Assembly (NCBI GenBank): GCA_934317205.1
Contig: CAKREL010000028.1
Coordinates: 1-23,677, forward strand
Direction of reading: 5' to 3'
Source: an uncultured Eubacterium sp.
GTDB lineage: Bacteria; Bacillota; Clostridia; Lachnospirales; Lachnospiraceae
Length of the DNA stretch: 23,677 bases
Under the pieces are notes generated by a model. The model saw nothing but the letters and a program-made list of their open reading frames with translations, did no database searches and had not been told where the DNA came from. Below are positions 1-7,334 of this stretch, one piece after another (the first letter of the stretch is position 1; each line of letters starts with the position of its first letter). The translations under genes and the position numbers were made by a program.

Positions 1-234
1 TTAGATTTTGAGCCAGAGGTAAGACCAGAGCCACCGCAACGCGGTTCCCTTGACCATAGACAAAAAGAACTGCTACAATGTTGTCAGCGATGGAAAAATG
101 AAACTGTTTTTGAGTTTCTCGCCGTCGGTAATCGACATATAGCAGTTCTTTTGTATATTGTCAAGGGTGGCGTAAATAGCCAATTCCTTTCGCTTTTTCT
201 TCCAGCTTCTTTTTAAACTACCCTAAACAAGAAT
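1..234. other. Gene-free left edge, possible mobile-element remnant
   Basis: I find no open frame here with a start codon and ribosome site. The reverse strand can be read for about 45 codons through 82-210, but without a credible start. The main content is the long palindrome at 47-167 (listed separately). The 180-234 stretch is T-rich on the plus strand and does not form a clear terminator for the cyclophilin gene that ends at 235. The stretch resembles non-coding repeat or element-end DNA of clostridia more than ordinary intergenic DNA, but that is inference. Confidence 0.4.
47..167. repeat. Long imperfect inverted repeat (MITE- or element-end-like)
   Basis: The left arm 47-75 (begins CCCTTGAC, ends GAACTGCTA) matches the reverse complement of the right arm 140-167 with two mismatches and one extra base. 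The centre folds again: GAAACT at 100-105 pairs with AGTTTC at 113-118. The whole 121 bases can therefore form one long interrupted hairpin. No T-tract follows either side, so it is not a simple terminator. A miniature transposable element or a fragment of an element end is the likeliest explanation; copy number elsewhere would decide. Confidence 0.6.
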
Positions 235-756
235 TTAATACTTTTCCGGTTCCGGATAGTCTACACCGAAAGTTTCCACAGTAACTTTGGCCATTTTCTG
301 CTGAGCCATCGGACGATCACTGTAATCACAGCGTGTCTCAGCAATCTTGTTTACATTTTCCATACCTTCGATAACTTTACCGAAGCCTGCGTACTCACCG
401 TCAAGGTGTGGTGCAGCTGCATGCATGATGAAGAACTGGCTTCCGGCAGAGTTCGGCATCATAGTACGTGCCATAGAAAGAACACCCGGTGTGTGTTTCA
501 GATTATTTGTGAAACCATTGTGGGAGAATTCGCCGTGGATGCTGTATCCTGGTCCGCCGATTCCAGTTCCTTCCGGATCGCCACCCTGGATCATGAAACC
601 TTTGATGACACGATGGAAGATCACACCGTCATAAAAGCCTTTTTTAATGAGAGAGATAAAGTTGTTTACTGTATTTGGGGCGATTTCCGGATAAAGCTCT
701 GCTTTGATGATATCGCCATTTTCCATTTCGATAGTTACGATTGGATTCTGTGCCAT
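235..756 (-). CDS. Cyclophilin-type peptidyl-prolyl cis-trans isomerase
   Basis: A 173-residue single-domain cyclophilin that interconverts cis and trans proline peptide bonds during protein folding. The signature FHRVIKGFMIQGGD lies at residues 47-60, with the catalytic arginine at 49. SQFFI (106-110) and HLDG (117-120) form the rest of the proline-binding pocket. There is no signal peptide or membrane segment, so it should act in the cytoplasm. The length is normal for small bacterial cyclophilins. The ATG at 756 is preceded by an AAGGAGGAAAT ribosome site. It is transcribed alone from the promoter at 811-839, divergently from rel. The family is certain; a specific symbol (ppiA or ppiB) is not. 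Confidence 0.95.
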   Translation of the reverse strand: MAQNPIVTIEMENGDIIKAELYPEIAPNTVNNFISLIKKGFYDGVIFHRVIKGFMIQGGDPEGTGIGGPGYSIHGEFSHNGFTNNLKHTPGVLSMARTMMPNSAGSQFFIMHAAAPHLDGEYAGFGKVIEGMENVNKIAETRCDYSDRPMAQQKMAKVTVETFGVDYPEPEKY

Positions 757-810
757 AATTTCCTCCTTATAATTGCCAAAAAATATAGTAAATTGGCATT
801 TCTATTATGC

Positions 811-839
811 ATTGTATCTGAAAAGTTCCTTGTTTTCAA
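811..839 (-). promoter_or_regulatory. Sigma-A promoter of the cyclophilin gene
   Basis: On the minus strand, TTGAAA (834-839) and TACAAT (811-816) are separated by exactly 17 bases. The -10 box ends about 55 bases before the cyclophilin start codon. Confidence 0.75.
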
Positions 840-968
840 GAAAATTCAAAAAAATGCTATTTTTTTGGCGATTCGTGTGATACTCTAAAAAGAAACAGTT
901 AGGTTACTGTTCCTTTCAGGACGAATATTGTGGACAGTGCCACAGGCAGCATCTGCATTTGGAAAGCG

Positions 969-997
969 TTGCAAATTATGACAAATTTCATTATAAT
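969..997 (+). promoter_or_regulatory. Sigma-A promoter of rel
   Basis: TTGCAA (969-974) and TATAAT (992-997) are spaced by 17 bases. Transcription should start near 1004, leaving a leader of about 15 bases before the ATG at 1019. The promoter lies inside a longer open frame that begins with TTG at 959. This argues that the shorter ATG start is the real one. Confidence 0.75.
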
Positions 998-1018
998 GTT
1001 GAAACAGGTGGGATCGAG

Positions 1019-3391
1019 ATGGAAACAAAAGAAAAACAGATAATTTCAGAAAAAAATAACATACCGCAGGAGAAAATGCAGATTGATGAAGCAGCTCTTC
1101 AGTCAATTGAACCGGCAGCAGTTCTGGATTCAGCAATTGTTCCAATCAGAGATTTTGTCAGTCCGGTGGAACTGCACCAGGATCTGATTGACATTATTCA
1201 GAAATATCATCCGTCAGCAGATATTTCCATGGTAGAAAAAGCGTATCAGATTGCTTCAGAGGCGCATAAAACGCAGGTGCGCAAATCCGGTGAACCATAC
1301 ATTATTCATCCGTTGTACGTGGCCATTATTCTGGCAGAGCTTGAGATGGATAAGGAAACGATCGTGGCCGGATTGCTTCATGACGTAGTGGAAGACACTG
1401 TTATGACAGACGAAGAGATAAAGGAAGTATTCGGACCGGAAGTGGCATTGCTGGTAGATGGTGTCACAAAACTGGGACAGATAGCTTATGATGCAGATAA
1501 GATTGAAGTGCAGGCAGAAAATTTACGAAAGATGTTTCTGGCTATGGCAAAGGATATCCGTGTTATTATCATTAAACTTGCAGACCGTCTGCACAATATG
1601 CGTACTTTAAAATATATGAAGCCGGAAAAGCAGAAGGAAAAGGCACGTGAGACGATGGATATTTATGCTCCGATCGCGCAGCGTCTTGGTATTTCCAAAA
1701 TCAAGATTGAGTTAGAGGATCTGTCTTTGAAATATCTGGAGCCGGAAGCTTATTATGACCTGGTGGAAAAAATTGCGGTTCGAAAATCAGCAAGGGATGA
1801 GTATGTTCACACACTGATGAACGATGTGGATGCCTGTCTGAAGGAAGCAGGCATTAAAGCAACTGTTATGGGGCGCGCAAAGCATTTCTTCAGTATTTAT
1901 AAAAAAATGGTGAACCAGAACAAGACACTGGACCAGATTTACGATCTGTTTGCTATTCGTATCATAGTGAATGATGTGAAGGATTGTTATGCAGCACTTG
2001 GTGTGATCCATGAGAAATATAAACCGATTCCGGGGCGTTTTAAAGACTATATCGCAATGCCAAAGCCGAATATGTATCAGTCTCTGCATACGACACTGAT
2101 CGGACCGACCGGTCAGCCATTTGAGATTCAGATACGTACTGAGGAAATGCATCGTACGTCAGAATATGGTATTGCCGCACACTGGAAATACAAAGAAGCA
2201 AATAATGGAAACAGTATTAACGGTGAAGAAGAGAAATTGAGCTGGCTGCGCCAGATTCTGGAATGGCAGCGCGACATGTCCGATAACAGAGAGTTTATGA
2301 GCTTATTGAAAAGCGATCTGGACTTGTTTGCGGACAGTGTATTTTGCTTTACACCGAGCGGAGATGTCAAGAGTCTGCCGAAAGGTTCCACACCAATTGA
2401 TTTTGCATATGCGATTCATTCTGCAGTCGGCAATAAGATGATAGGAGCGAAAGTCAACGGACGCCTTGTAACGATTGATTATAATATCCGAAATGGCGAC
2501 AGGATTGAAATCCTGACATCAGCAAATTCGAAAGGACCGAGCCGTGACTGGTTGAATCTGGTAAAAAGTACTCAGGCGAAAAACAAGATTAACCAGTGGT
2601 TCCGCAATCAGTTTAAGGAAGACAATATTGTAAAAGGCAAGGATTTGCTGAACACTTACTGCAAGACAAAATCCATTAATTTTGCTGATATCAATAAGTC
2701 AGAATATCAGGCAAAAGTACAGCGTAAATATGGCTTCCGTGACTGGGATTCTGTGCTTGCAGCTGTAGGACATGGCGGCCTGACGGAGTCACAGATTGTG
2801 AACCGTATGATGGAAGAATATCGCAAAGATCATAAGAAGGAACTGACAGATGCGCAGGTAGTGGAAAATGCTGCTGAGCAGAAAGAAAAGCATGCAGAGG
2901 GAGAACGCACAACCCATAAAAAGAGTGGTATTATTGTCAAAGGTCTGACAGATGTAGCTGTACATTTTTCAAAATGCTGCAGCCCGGTTCCTGGAGATGA
3001 AATTGTCGGATTTGTTACAAGAGGTCGTGGTGTGTCTATTCACAGAACCGATTGTGTCAATATCATTCAGCTTCCGGATTTTGACAGACAACGTCTGATC
3101 GAAGCAGAATGGCAGCAGGGAGCATCAGATGAGTCAGATGGCGGACATGGTCGTTACCTTGCAGAACTCAAAATTTATGGAAACAACCGTACCGGTCTGC
3201 TGGTAGATATTTCAAAAGTCTTTACTGAGCGTGGCATTGATATTGATTCGATTAATTCGAGAACCAGTAAAAAAGGAATTGCAACGATTGTGGTTTCTTT
3301 CTATACCAAAGGAAAAGATGAACTGAATATGCTGGGAGAAAAACTGCGCCAGATTGAAAGTGTATTTGAGATTGAACGAACCACAGGCTGA
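1019..3391 (+). CDS. rel: Bifunctional (p)ppGpp synthetase/hydrolase Rel
   Basis: Makes (p)ppGpp from ATP and GDP/GTP when amino acids run short and degrades it otherwise. The 790 residues show the full long-RSH layout. The hydrolase domain has H97, the HD pair 121-122, and D189/N193 in DRLHNMR. The synthetase domain carries RFKD (340-343), MYQSLH (352-357) and EIQIRT (369-374). A TGS domain (about 438-500), a cysteine-bearing region (CC 653-654, H675, C679) and a C-terminal ACT domain (about 715-790) follow. RFKD, rather than the acidic EFDD-type motif of RelA-only enzymes, together with the intact HD site, indicates both activities. I chose the ATG at 1019 over the in-frame TTG at 959 because the promoter overlaps the longer N-terminus and an AGGTGGG site sits just upstream. 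Likely co-transcribed with the hydrolase gene 55 bases downstream. Confidence 0.96.
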   Translation: METKEKQIISEKNNIPQEKMQIDEAALQSIEPAAVLDSAIVPIRDFVSPVELHQDLIDIIQKYHPSADISMVEKAYQIASEAHKTQVRKSGEPYIIHPLYVAIILAELEMDKETIVAGLLHDVVEDTVMTDEEIKEVFGPEVALLVDGVTKLGQIAYDADKIEVQAENLRKMFLAMAKDIRVIIIKLADRLHNMRTLKYMKPEKQKEKARETMDIYAPIAQRLGISKIKIELEDLSLKYLEPEAYYDLVEKIAVRKSARDEYVHTLMNDVDACLKEAGIKATVMGRAKHFFSIYKKMVNQNKTLDQIYDLFAIRIIVNDVKDCYAALGVIHEKYKPIPGRFKDYIAMPKPNMYQSLHTTLIGPTGQPFEIQIRTEEMHRTSEYGIAAHWKYKEANNGNSINGEEEKLSWLRQILEWQRDMSDNREFMSLLKSDLDLFADSVFCFTPSGDVKSLPKGSTPIDFAYAIHSAVGNKMIGAKVNGRLVTIDYNIRNGDRIEILTSANSKGPSRDWLNLVKSTQAKNKINQWFRNQFKEDNIVKGKDLLNTYCKTKSINFADINKSEYQAKVQRKYGFRDWDSVLAAVGHGGLTESQIVNRMMEEYRKDHKKELTDAQVVENAAEQKEKHAEGERTTHKKSGIIVKGLTDVAVHFSKCCSPVPGDEIVGFVTRGRGVSIHRTDCVNIIQLPDFDRQRLIEAEWQQGASDESDGGHGRYLAELKIYGNNRTGLLVDISKVFTERGIDIDSINSRTSKKGIATIVVSFYTKGKDELNMLGEKLRQIESVFEIERTTG

Positions 3392-3446
3392 TAAGAAATA
3401 AAATTGGTATGAGTAATATAGAAGGAGTATTCAGACAGGAGCGTAT

Positions 3447-4079
3447 ATGGCGGATTTAAGAATTGAAGAATATAACGTTGGTGATATCGGAACAAACTGT
3501 TACTTTATCGTAAATGCCGACACAAAAGAAATGGTGATCATTGATCCGGGCGGAGATGGAGCAGACCTGATCCGTCGCATCAAAGAGCGCGGATTAAAAT
3601 TACAGGGCGTTTTGCTGACACACGGACATTATGATCATGCACATCACGCACGTATGGTAGCAGATGCATTTGGTGTTTCTGTGTATGCAAGTGAAAAGGA
3701 AAAAGCTACCATGCATGATATTCAGAAAAATGTATCTGCAATGTTTGGCAATCCGGAAACGTATGATGCAGATGTATATGCAAAAGACGGAGATGTACTT
3801 GAATTAGCAGGATTTAAGATCAAAGTCCTTTCTACACCGGGACATACAGAGGGCGGATGTTGTTATTATTTTGAAGGAAACAAAGTGCTGGCAAGTGGTG
3901 ACACCCTGTTTTGTGGTTCTGTCGGAAGAACGGATTTTAAAGGGGGCAGCATGTCAGAACTGGTGCGTTCCGTAAAAGAAAAACTGTTTGTACTTCCAAA
4001 TGATACTGCGGTATTGCCGGGACATGAGGCGCGTACCACAATTGGATATGAGAAACAGTATAATATGTATTTAGCATAA
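3447..4079 (+). CDS. Metallo-beta-lactamase-fold hydrolase, glyoxalase II-like
   Basis: A 210-residue single-domain zinc hydrolase. The metal-binding THGHYDH motif is at residues 58-64. The other ligands are H133 in PGHTEGG, D152 in SGDTLF and H193 in LPGHE. This pattern matches the small YcbL/GloB-like clostridial proteins often annotated as MBL-fold metallo-hydrolases. Substrates could be S-lactoyl thiol or other thioesters, but the sequence does not prove one. It lacks the C-terminal helical domain of classical glyoxalase II. An AGGAG site precedes the ATG. It follows rel closely with no terminator between, so it probably belongs to the same transcript, as is common in this family. Confidence 0.9.
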   Translation: MADLRIEEYNVGDIGTNCYFIVNADTKEMVIIDPGGDGADLIRRIKERGLKLQGVLLTHGHYDHAHHARMVADAFGVSVYASEKEKATMHDIQKNVSAMFGNPETYDADVYAKDGDVLELAGFKIKVLSTPGHTEGGCCYYFEGNKVLASGDTLFCGSVGRTDFKGGSMSELVRSVKEKLFVLPNDTAVLPGHEARTTIGYEKQYNMYLA

Positions 4080-4085
4080 TAAACG

Positions 4086-4140
4086 AAAAGGAATTTTCAT
4101 GAAACAGACAGGAGCGTTTGTATTTATGGAAATTCCTTTT
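4086..4140 (+). terminator. Hairpin after the MBL gene, possible terminator
   Basis: AAAAGGAATTTTCAT (4086-4100) pairs with ATGGAAATTCCTTTT (4126-4140), a 15-base stem with one mismatch and a 25-base loop. The right arm ends in TTTT. The long loop and modest T-run make it a weaker candidate than the other terminators here. Confidence 0.5.
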
Positions 4141-4203
4141 GTGGCGTAAAAAGATACTAAGGATAATAGCATTTTAAAAGAAGGATTTGAAAAGGAAACA
4201 AGT

Positions 4204-5808
4204 ATGATTACAGTACAGTTAAATGAGGCAGATTTTGAATACGATATTCATTCTCTGGTAAAAGCCTTTTATCCACAGCATGACGTGCTTGTAAAAGCCA
4301 TGCCGCGGGAAGAGTTTCCGGAGAGTGTATTTCATCTTGTGGTAAATTATGACCGGAAAAACAACAAAATTGATTTTTCGTTTTATGAACAGGAACAGCA
4401 GGAAACCCAGGAAGATGATAATGTAACAAAAGAGAAAACAGTTGTGCAGGATTATGAGAATCGTGCAATAGAAGAAAAAAAGACGCTGGATGGCAGCGTT
4501 CGGGTTGATTTCGCAGATCGGAAAAAGACAAAAAATGAGTTAAAACAGCAGTTATATTATTTGCTGACATTGTATGCAGGAAAGACGCTTCCGTGGGGTA
4601 CATTGACCGGTATTCGCCCGACCAAGATTCCGATGGAACTTCTGGAGGAAGGGAAGAGTGAAGATGAGATTCGTTCTTATATGAAAGAAACATATTTCGC
4701 TTCGGATGAAAAAATCGAACTGAGTCTGGCAGTTGCAAAACGTGAGTTAGAATTGCTCAGTCGTATTGATTATGAAAATGGCTACAGTTTGTACGTGGGG
4801 ATTCCATTCTGTCCAAGTACCTGTCTGTATTGTTCATTTACTTCCTATCCGCTGGCGAAATGGGCAAACCGCATGGATGAGTATCTGGATGCATTAGAAA
4901 AAGAGATTGCATTTACAGCAGAGGTATGTAAGCATAAAGTATTGAATTCTGTATACATTGGCGGAGGTACACCGACGACACTTTCCGCAGAGCAGATGGA
5001 TCGACTGTTGACTATGATTGGAAGTTATTTTGGGGTTGCGGATGAGCAGGGCAGAATGATCTATGCAGACGAACCGGCAGAAAAACAGACGCAGCTTCTG
5101 GAGTTTACCGTAGAAGCCGGCAGACCGGACAGTATTACCAGAGAAAAGCTGGAAGTAATCCACAGACATAATATTTCCAGAATTTCTATCAATCCGCAGA
5201 CAATGAAAGAAGAAACGTTGCGTCTCATCGGGCGTCAGCATACGGTACAGCAGACGATTGACAGTTTTAAACTTGCACGGGAAGTTGGTTTTGACAATAT
5301 CAATATGGATCTGATCGTTGGACTTCCGGAGGAGACAATCGAAGATGTGCGAGATACTATGAGACAGCTGAAAGAACTGGATCCGGATAATATCACAGTT
5401 CATTCACTGGCTATCAAACGTGCAGCCAGACTGCGGATGCAGAAAGAGCAGTATGAGAACCTGCATATTGAAAATACTGCACAGACGATTGATCTGACAG
5501 CAGAGTGCTGCCATGAGATGGGGCTGGAGCCGTATTATCTGTATCGCCAGAAAAATATGGCAGGTAATTTCGAGAATGTCGGTTACGCAAAACCGGGAAA
5601 AGCCGGCGTGTACAACATTCTGATCATGGAAGAAAAGCAAACGATCATGGCACTTGGCGCAGGTGCCACCACGAAGGTTGTATTTGAGGATGGCAAGCGT
5701 ATTGAGCGTGTTGGAAATGTAAAAGATATTACAAATTATCTGGATCGCGTGGATGAGATGGTAGAGCGGAAGCGGGAATTGCTGAAAAACTGTGGTCAGC
5801 TTAGATAA
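4204..5808 (+). CDS. hemZ: HemZ, oxygen-independent coproporphyrinogen III dehydrogenase-like radical SAM enzyme
   Basis: A 534-residue radical SAM protein of the HemZ branch of the HemN superfamily, which decarboxylates coproporphyrinogen III in anaerobic heme synthesis. The iron-sulfur cluster cysteines are C203, C207 and C210 (CPSTCLYC), followed by the SAM-contacting GGGTPT at 253-258. An N-terminal region of about 190 residues, absent from HemN itself, carries LPWGTLTGIRPTKI (129-142), typical of HemZ. The ATG is preceded by AAGGAAA. No other heme genes are in view. Many Lachnospiraceae lack a complete heme pathway, so the physiological substrate in this organism is uncertain even though the family is clear. 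Confidence 0.92.
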   Translation: MITVQLNEADFEYDIHSLVKAFYPQHDVLVKAMPREEFPESVFHLVVNYDRKNNKIDFSFYEQEQQETQEDDNVTKEKTVVQDYENRAIEEKKTLDGSVRVDFADRKKTKNELKQQLYYLLTLYAGKTLPWGTLTGIRPTKIPMELLEEGKSEDEIRSYMKETYFASDEKIELSLAVAKRELELLSRIDYENGYSLYVGIPFCPSTCLYCSFTSYPLAKWANRMDEYLDALEKEIAFTAEVCKHKVLNSVYIGGGTPTTLSAEQMDRLLTMIGSYFGVADEQGRMIYADEPAEKQTQLLEFTVEAGRPDSITREKLEVIHRHNISRISINPQTMKEETLRLIGRQHTVQQTIDSFKLAREVGFDNINMDLIVGLPEETIEDVRDTMRQLKELDPDNITVHSLAIKRAARLRMQKEQYENLHIENTAQTIDLTAECCHEMGLEPYYLYRQKNMAGNFENVGYAKPGKAGVYNILIMEEKQTIMALGAGATTKVVFEDGKRIERVGNVKDITNYLDRVDEMVERKRELLKNCGQLR

Positions 5809-5813
5809 AACAC

Positions 5814-5842
5814 TTGCTATATCAAACTCACAAACGTATAAT
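5814..5842 (+). promoter_or_regulatory. Sigma-A promoter of hisS-aspS
   Basis: TTGCTA (5814-5819) and a perfect TATAAT (5837-5842) are spaced by 17 bases, just after the hemZ stop codon. Transcription should begin near 5849, giving a leader of about 160 bases before hisS. Confidence 0.75.
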
Positions 5843-5869
5843 AAACTATGTATGTGAACACAGAAAATG

Positions 5870-5965
5870 AGAAATATCTGCGTTCATGAGCAAGTAGCGA
5901 AAGCGAATTGCGAATGTCCGCTTTACGTGTATACGAAAGCAGATGTCGAAAGTCTGTTTTTAAGG
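5870..5965 (+). other. Structured leader of hisS, repeat-related
   Basis: Several stems can form. ATCTGC (5875-5880) pairs with GCAGAT (5939-5944) as an outer stem. Inside is a tight hairpin, GCTTT-A-CGT-GTAT-ACG-AAAGC. The second strand of the outer stem can alternatively pair CAGA with TCTG just before a T-run near 5957-5961, a weak attenuator-like arrangement. The segment 5886-5916 (begins ATGAGCAAGTAGCGA, ends TTGCGAATG) shares both ends with the reverse strand of 14926-14982, so part of it may be an interspersed repeat. The T-box motif GGTGGNACCGCG is absent, so this is not a T-box leader. Confidence 0.45.
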
Positions 5966-6008
5966 AATATAATATACAGAGCAATCTGTATGGAATGGAG
6001 GATATACA

Positions 6009-7256
6009 GTGGCTTTAAAGAAAAAACCGGTAAACGGTATGAAAGATATTATGCCGGATGAGATGCAGATCCGTGATTATGTACAGAGCGTGATCAAAGA
6101 GACTTATCGTGCATTCGGATTTACCCCGATCGAGACACCTTGTATGGAAGATATCGCCAACCTGAGCAATAAGCAGGGTGGAGAAAATGAGAAACTGATC
6201 TTCAAGGTATTAAAACGTGGTGAGAAACTGAAATTAGAGACAGCACAGAGCGAGGCAGATCTGGTTGACTTCGGTATGAGATATGATTTGACAGTACCGC
6301 TTTGCCGTTACTATGCAAACCATGCAAATGACCTGCCATCACCATTTAAGGCACTTCAGATGGGAAATGTATGGCGTGCTGACCGTCCGCAGCGAGGTCG
6401 TTATCGTCAGTTCATGCAGTGTGATATTGATATCCTTGGTGAGCCATCCAATCTGGCAGAGATTGAGCTGATTCTGGCAACTACAACTACACTTGGCAAA
6501 CTTGGATTTAAGAATTTTGAGATCCGTATCAACGAGCGTCGTATCTTAAAAGCGATGGCAGCTTACAGCGGATTTGCAGAGGAAGAGTTTGATACAGTAT
6601 TTATCATTCTGGACAAGATGGACAAGATTGGTCTGGAAGGTGTTGCAGAAGAACTTGCAAAAGAAGGCTACGCACAGGAAGCAATTGACAAATATCTGTC
6701 TCTGTTTACCGGTGTGGAGCAGGCAGAGGATGGTATCAGCTATCTGGCAGATACATTAGGTGATTATCTGGATGCCGAGATCGTTCAGAATATGAAAGAG
6801 ATTGCCTCCGCAGTAAATGCAACAAAGATGGCATCTTTTGAGCTGGTATTTGATCCGACTTTAGTGCGAGGCATGTCTTACTATACAGGAACTATTTTTG
6901 AGATCGCGATTCCGGAGTTTGGCGGAAGCTGCGGTGGCGGCGGACGTTACGACAAGATGGTTGGAAACTTCACCGGAAAAGATGTTCCGGCCTGTGGATT
7001 TTCCATCGGATTTGAACGTATTATCCTGCTTCTGATGGAGAATGGATTTAAGATTCCGGAGCAGCCGAAAAAGACTGCATATCTGATTGAAAAAGGATAT
7101 CCGGGAGACAAACTCAGTGAAGTGATCGGACAGGCACAGCAGGCACGTGCAAACGGCGAGCAGGTACTGGTTGTCCGCATGAATAAAAATAAAAAATTCC
7201 AGAAAGAGCAGCTTTCCAAGGAAGGATACGAGGAGTTCGTAGAATTTTTTAAATAA
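6009..7256 (+). CDS. hisS: Histidyl-tRNA synthetase
   Basis: Charges tRNA-His with histidine in the cytoplasm. This is a class II synthetase of 415 residues, normal for the bacterial type. RYDLTVPLCRY is at 91-101. Motif 2, with R123 and RGRYRQF, spans about 117-143. The histidine-specific LVRGMSYYTGTIFEI is at 285-299, GGGGRYD at 309-315 and motif 3 GFSIGFERI at 330-338. A short anticodon-binding domain forms the last 70 or so residues. The start is GTG at 6009, set by GGAGG at 5997-6001 with a 7-base gap. It is 78 bases upstream of aspS, the usual firmicute pairing, and both should read from the promoter at 5814. Confidence 0.97.
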   Translation: MALKKKPVNGMKDIMPDEMQIRDYVQSVIKETYRAFGFTPIETPCMEDIANLSNKQGGENEKLIFKVLKRGEKLKLETAQSEADLVDFGMRYDLTVPLCRYYANHANDLPSPFKALQMGNVWRADRPQRGRYRQFMQCDIDILGEPSNLAEIELILATTTTLGKLGFKNFEIRINERRILKAMAAYSGFAEEEFDTVFIILDKMDKIGLEGVAEELAKEGYAQEAIDKYLSLFTGVEQAEDGISYLADTLGDYLDAEIVQNMKEIASAVNATKMASFELVFDPTLVRGMSYYTGTIFEIAIPEFGGSCGGGGRYDKMVGNFTGKDVPACGFSIGFERIILLLMENGFKIPEQPKKTAYLIEKGYPGDKLSEVIGQAQQARANGEQVLVVRMNKNKKFQKEQLSKEGYEEFVEFFK

Positions 7257-7334
7257 AAAATGAAGCTGATGTAAATTGTAGGTTTTTGAAAATAAAAATG
7301 CAGAGTGCATGAGTGATTACAGGAGGAATAAATT

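Noticed and set aside
47..167. CRISPR array or intrinsic terminator at the left edge
   Set aside because: There are only two arms, and they are inverted rather than direct repeats; no T-tract follows either arm.
5849..6008. T-box riboswitch upstream of hisS
   Set aside because: The conserved T-box sequence (GGTGGNACCGCG) and an adjoining strong terminator are absent.
5867..6061. 64-codon frame overlapping the hisS start
   Set aside because: It covers the structured leader and runs into hisS in another frame. It has no ribosome site, and its sequence is explained by the leader and by hisS.
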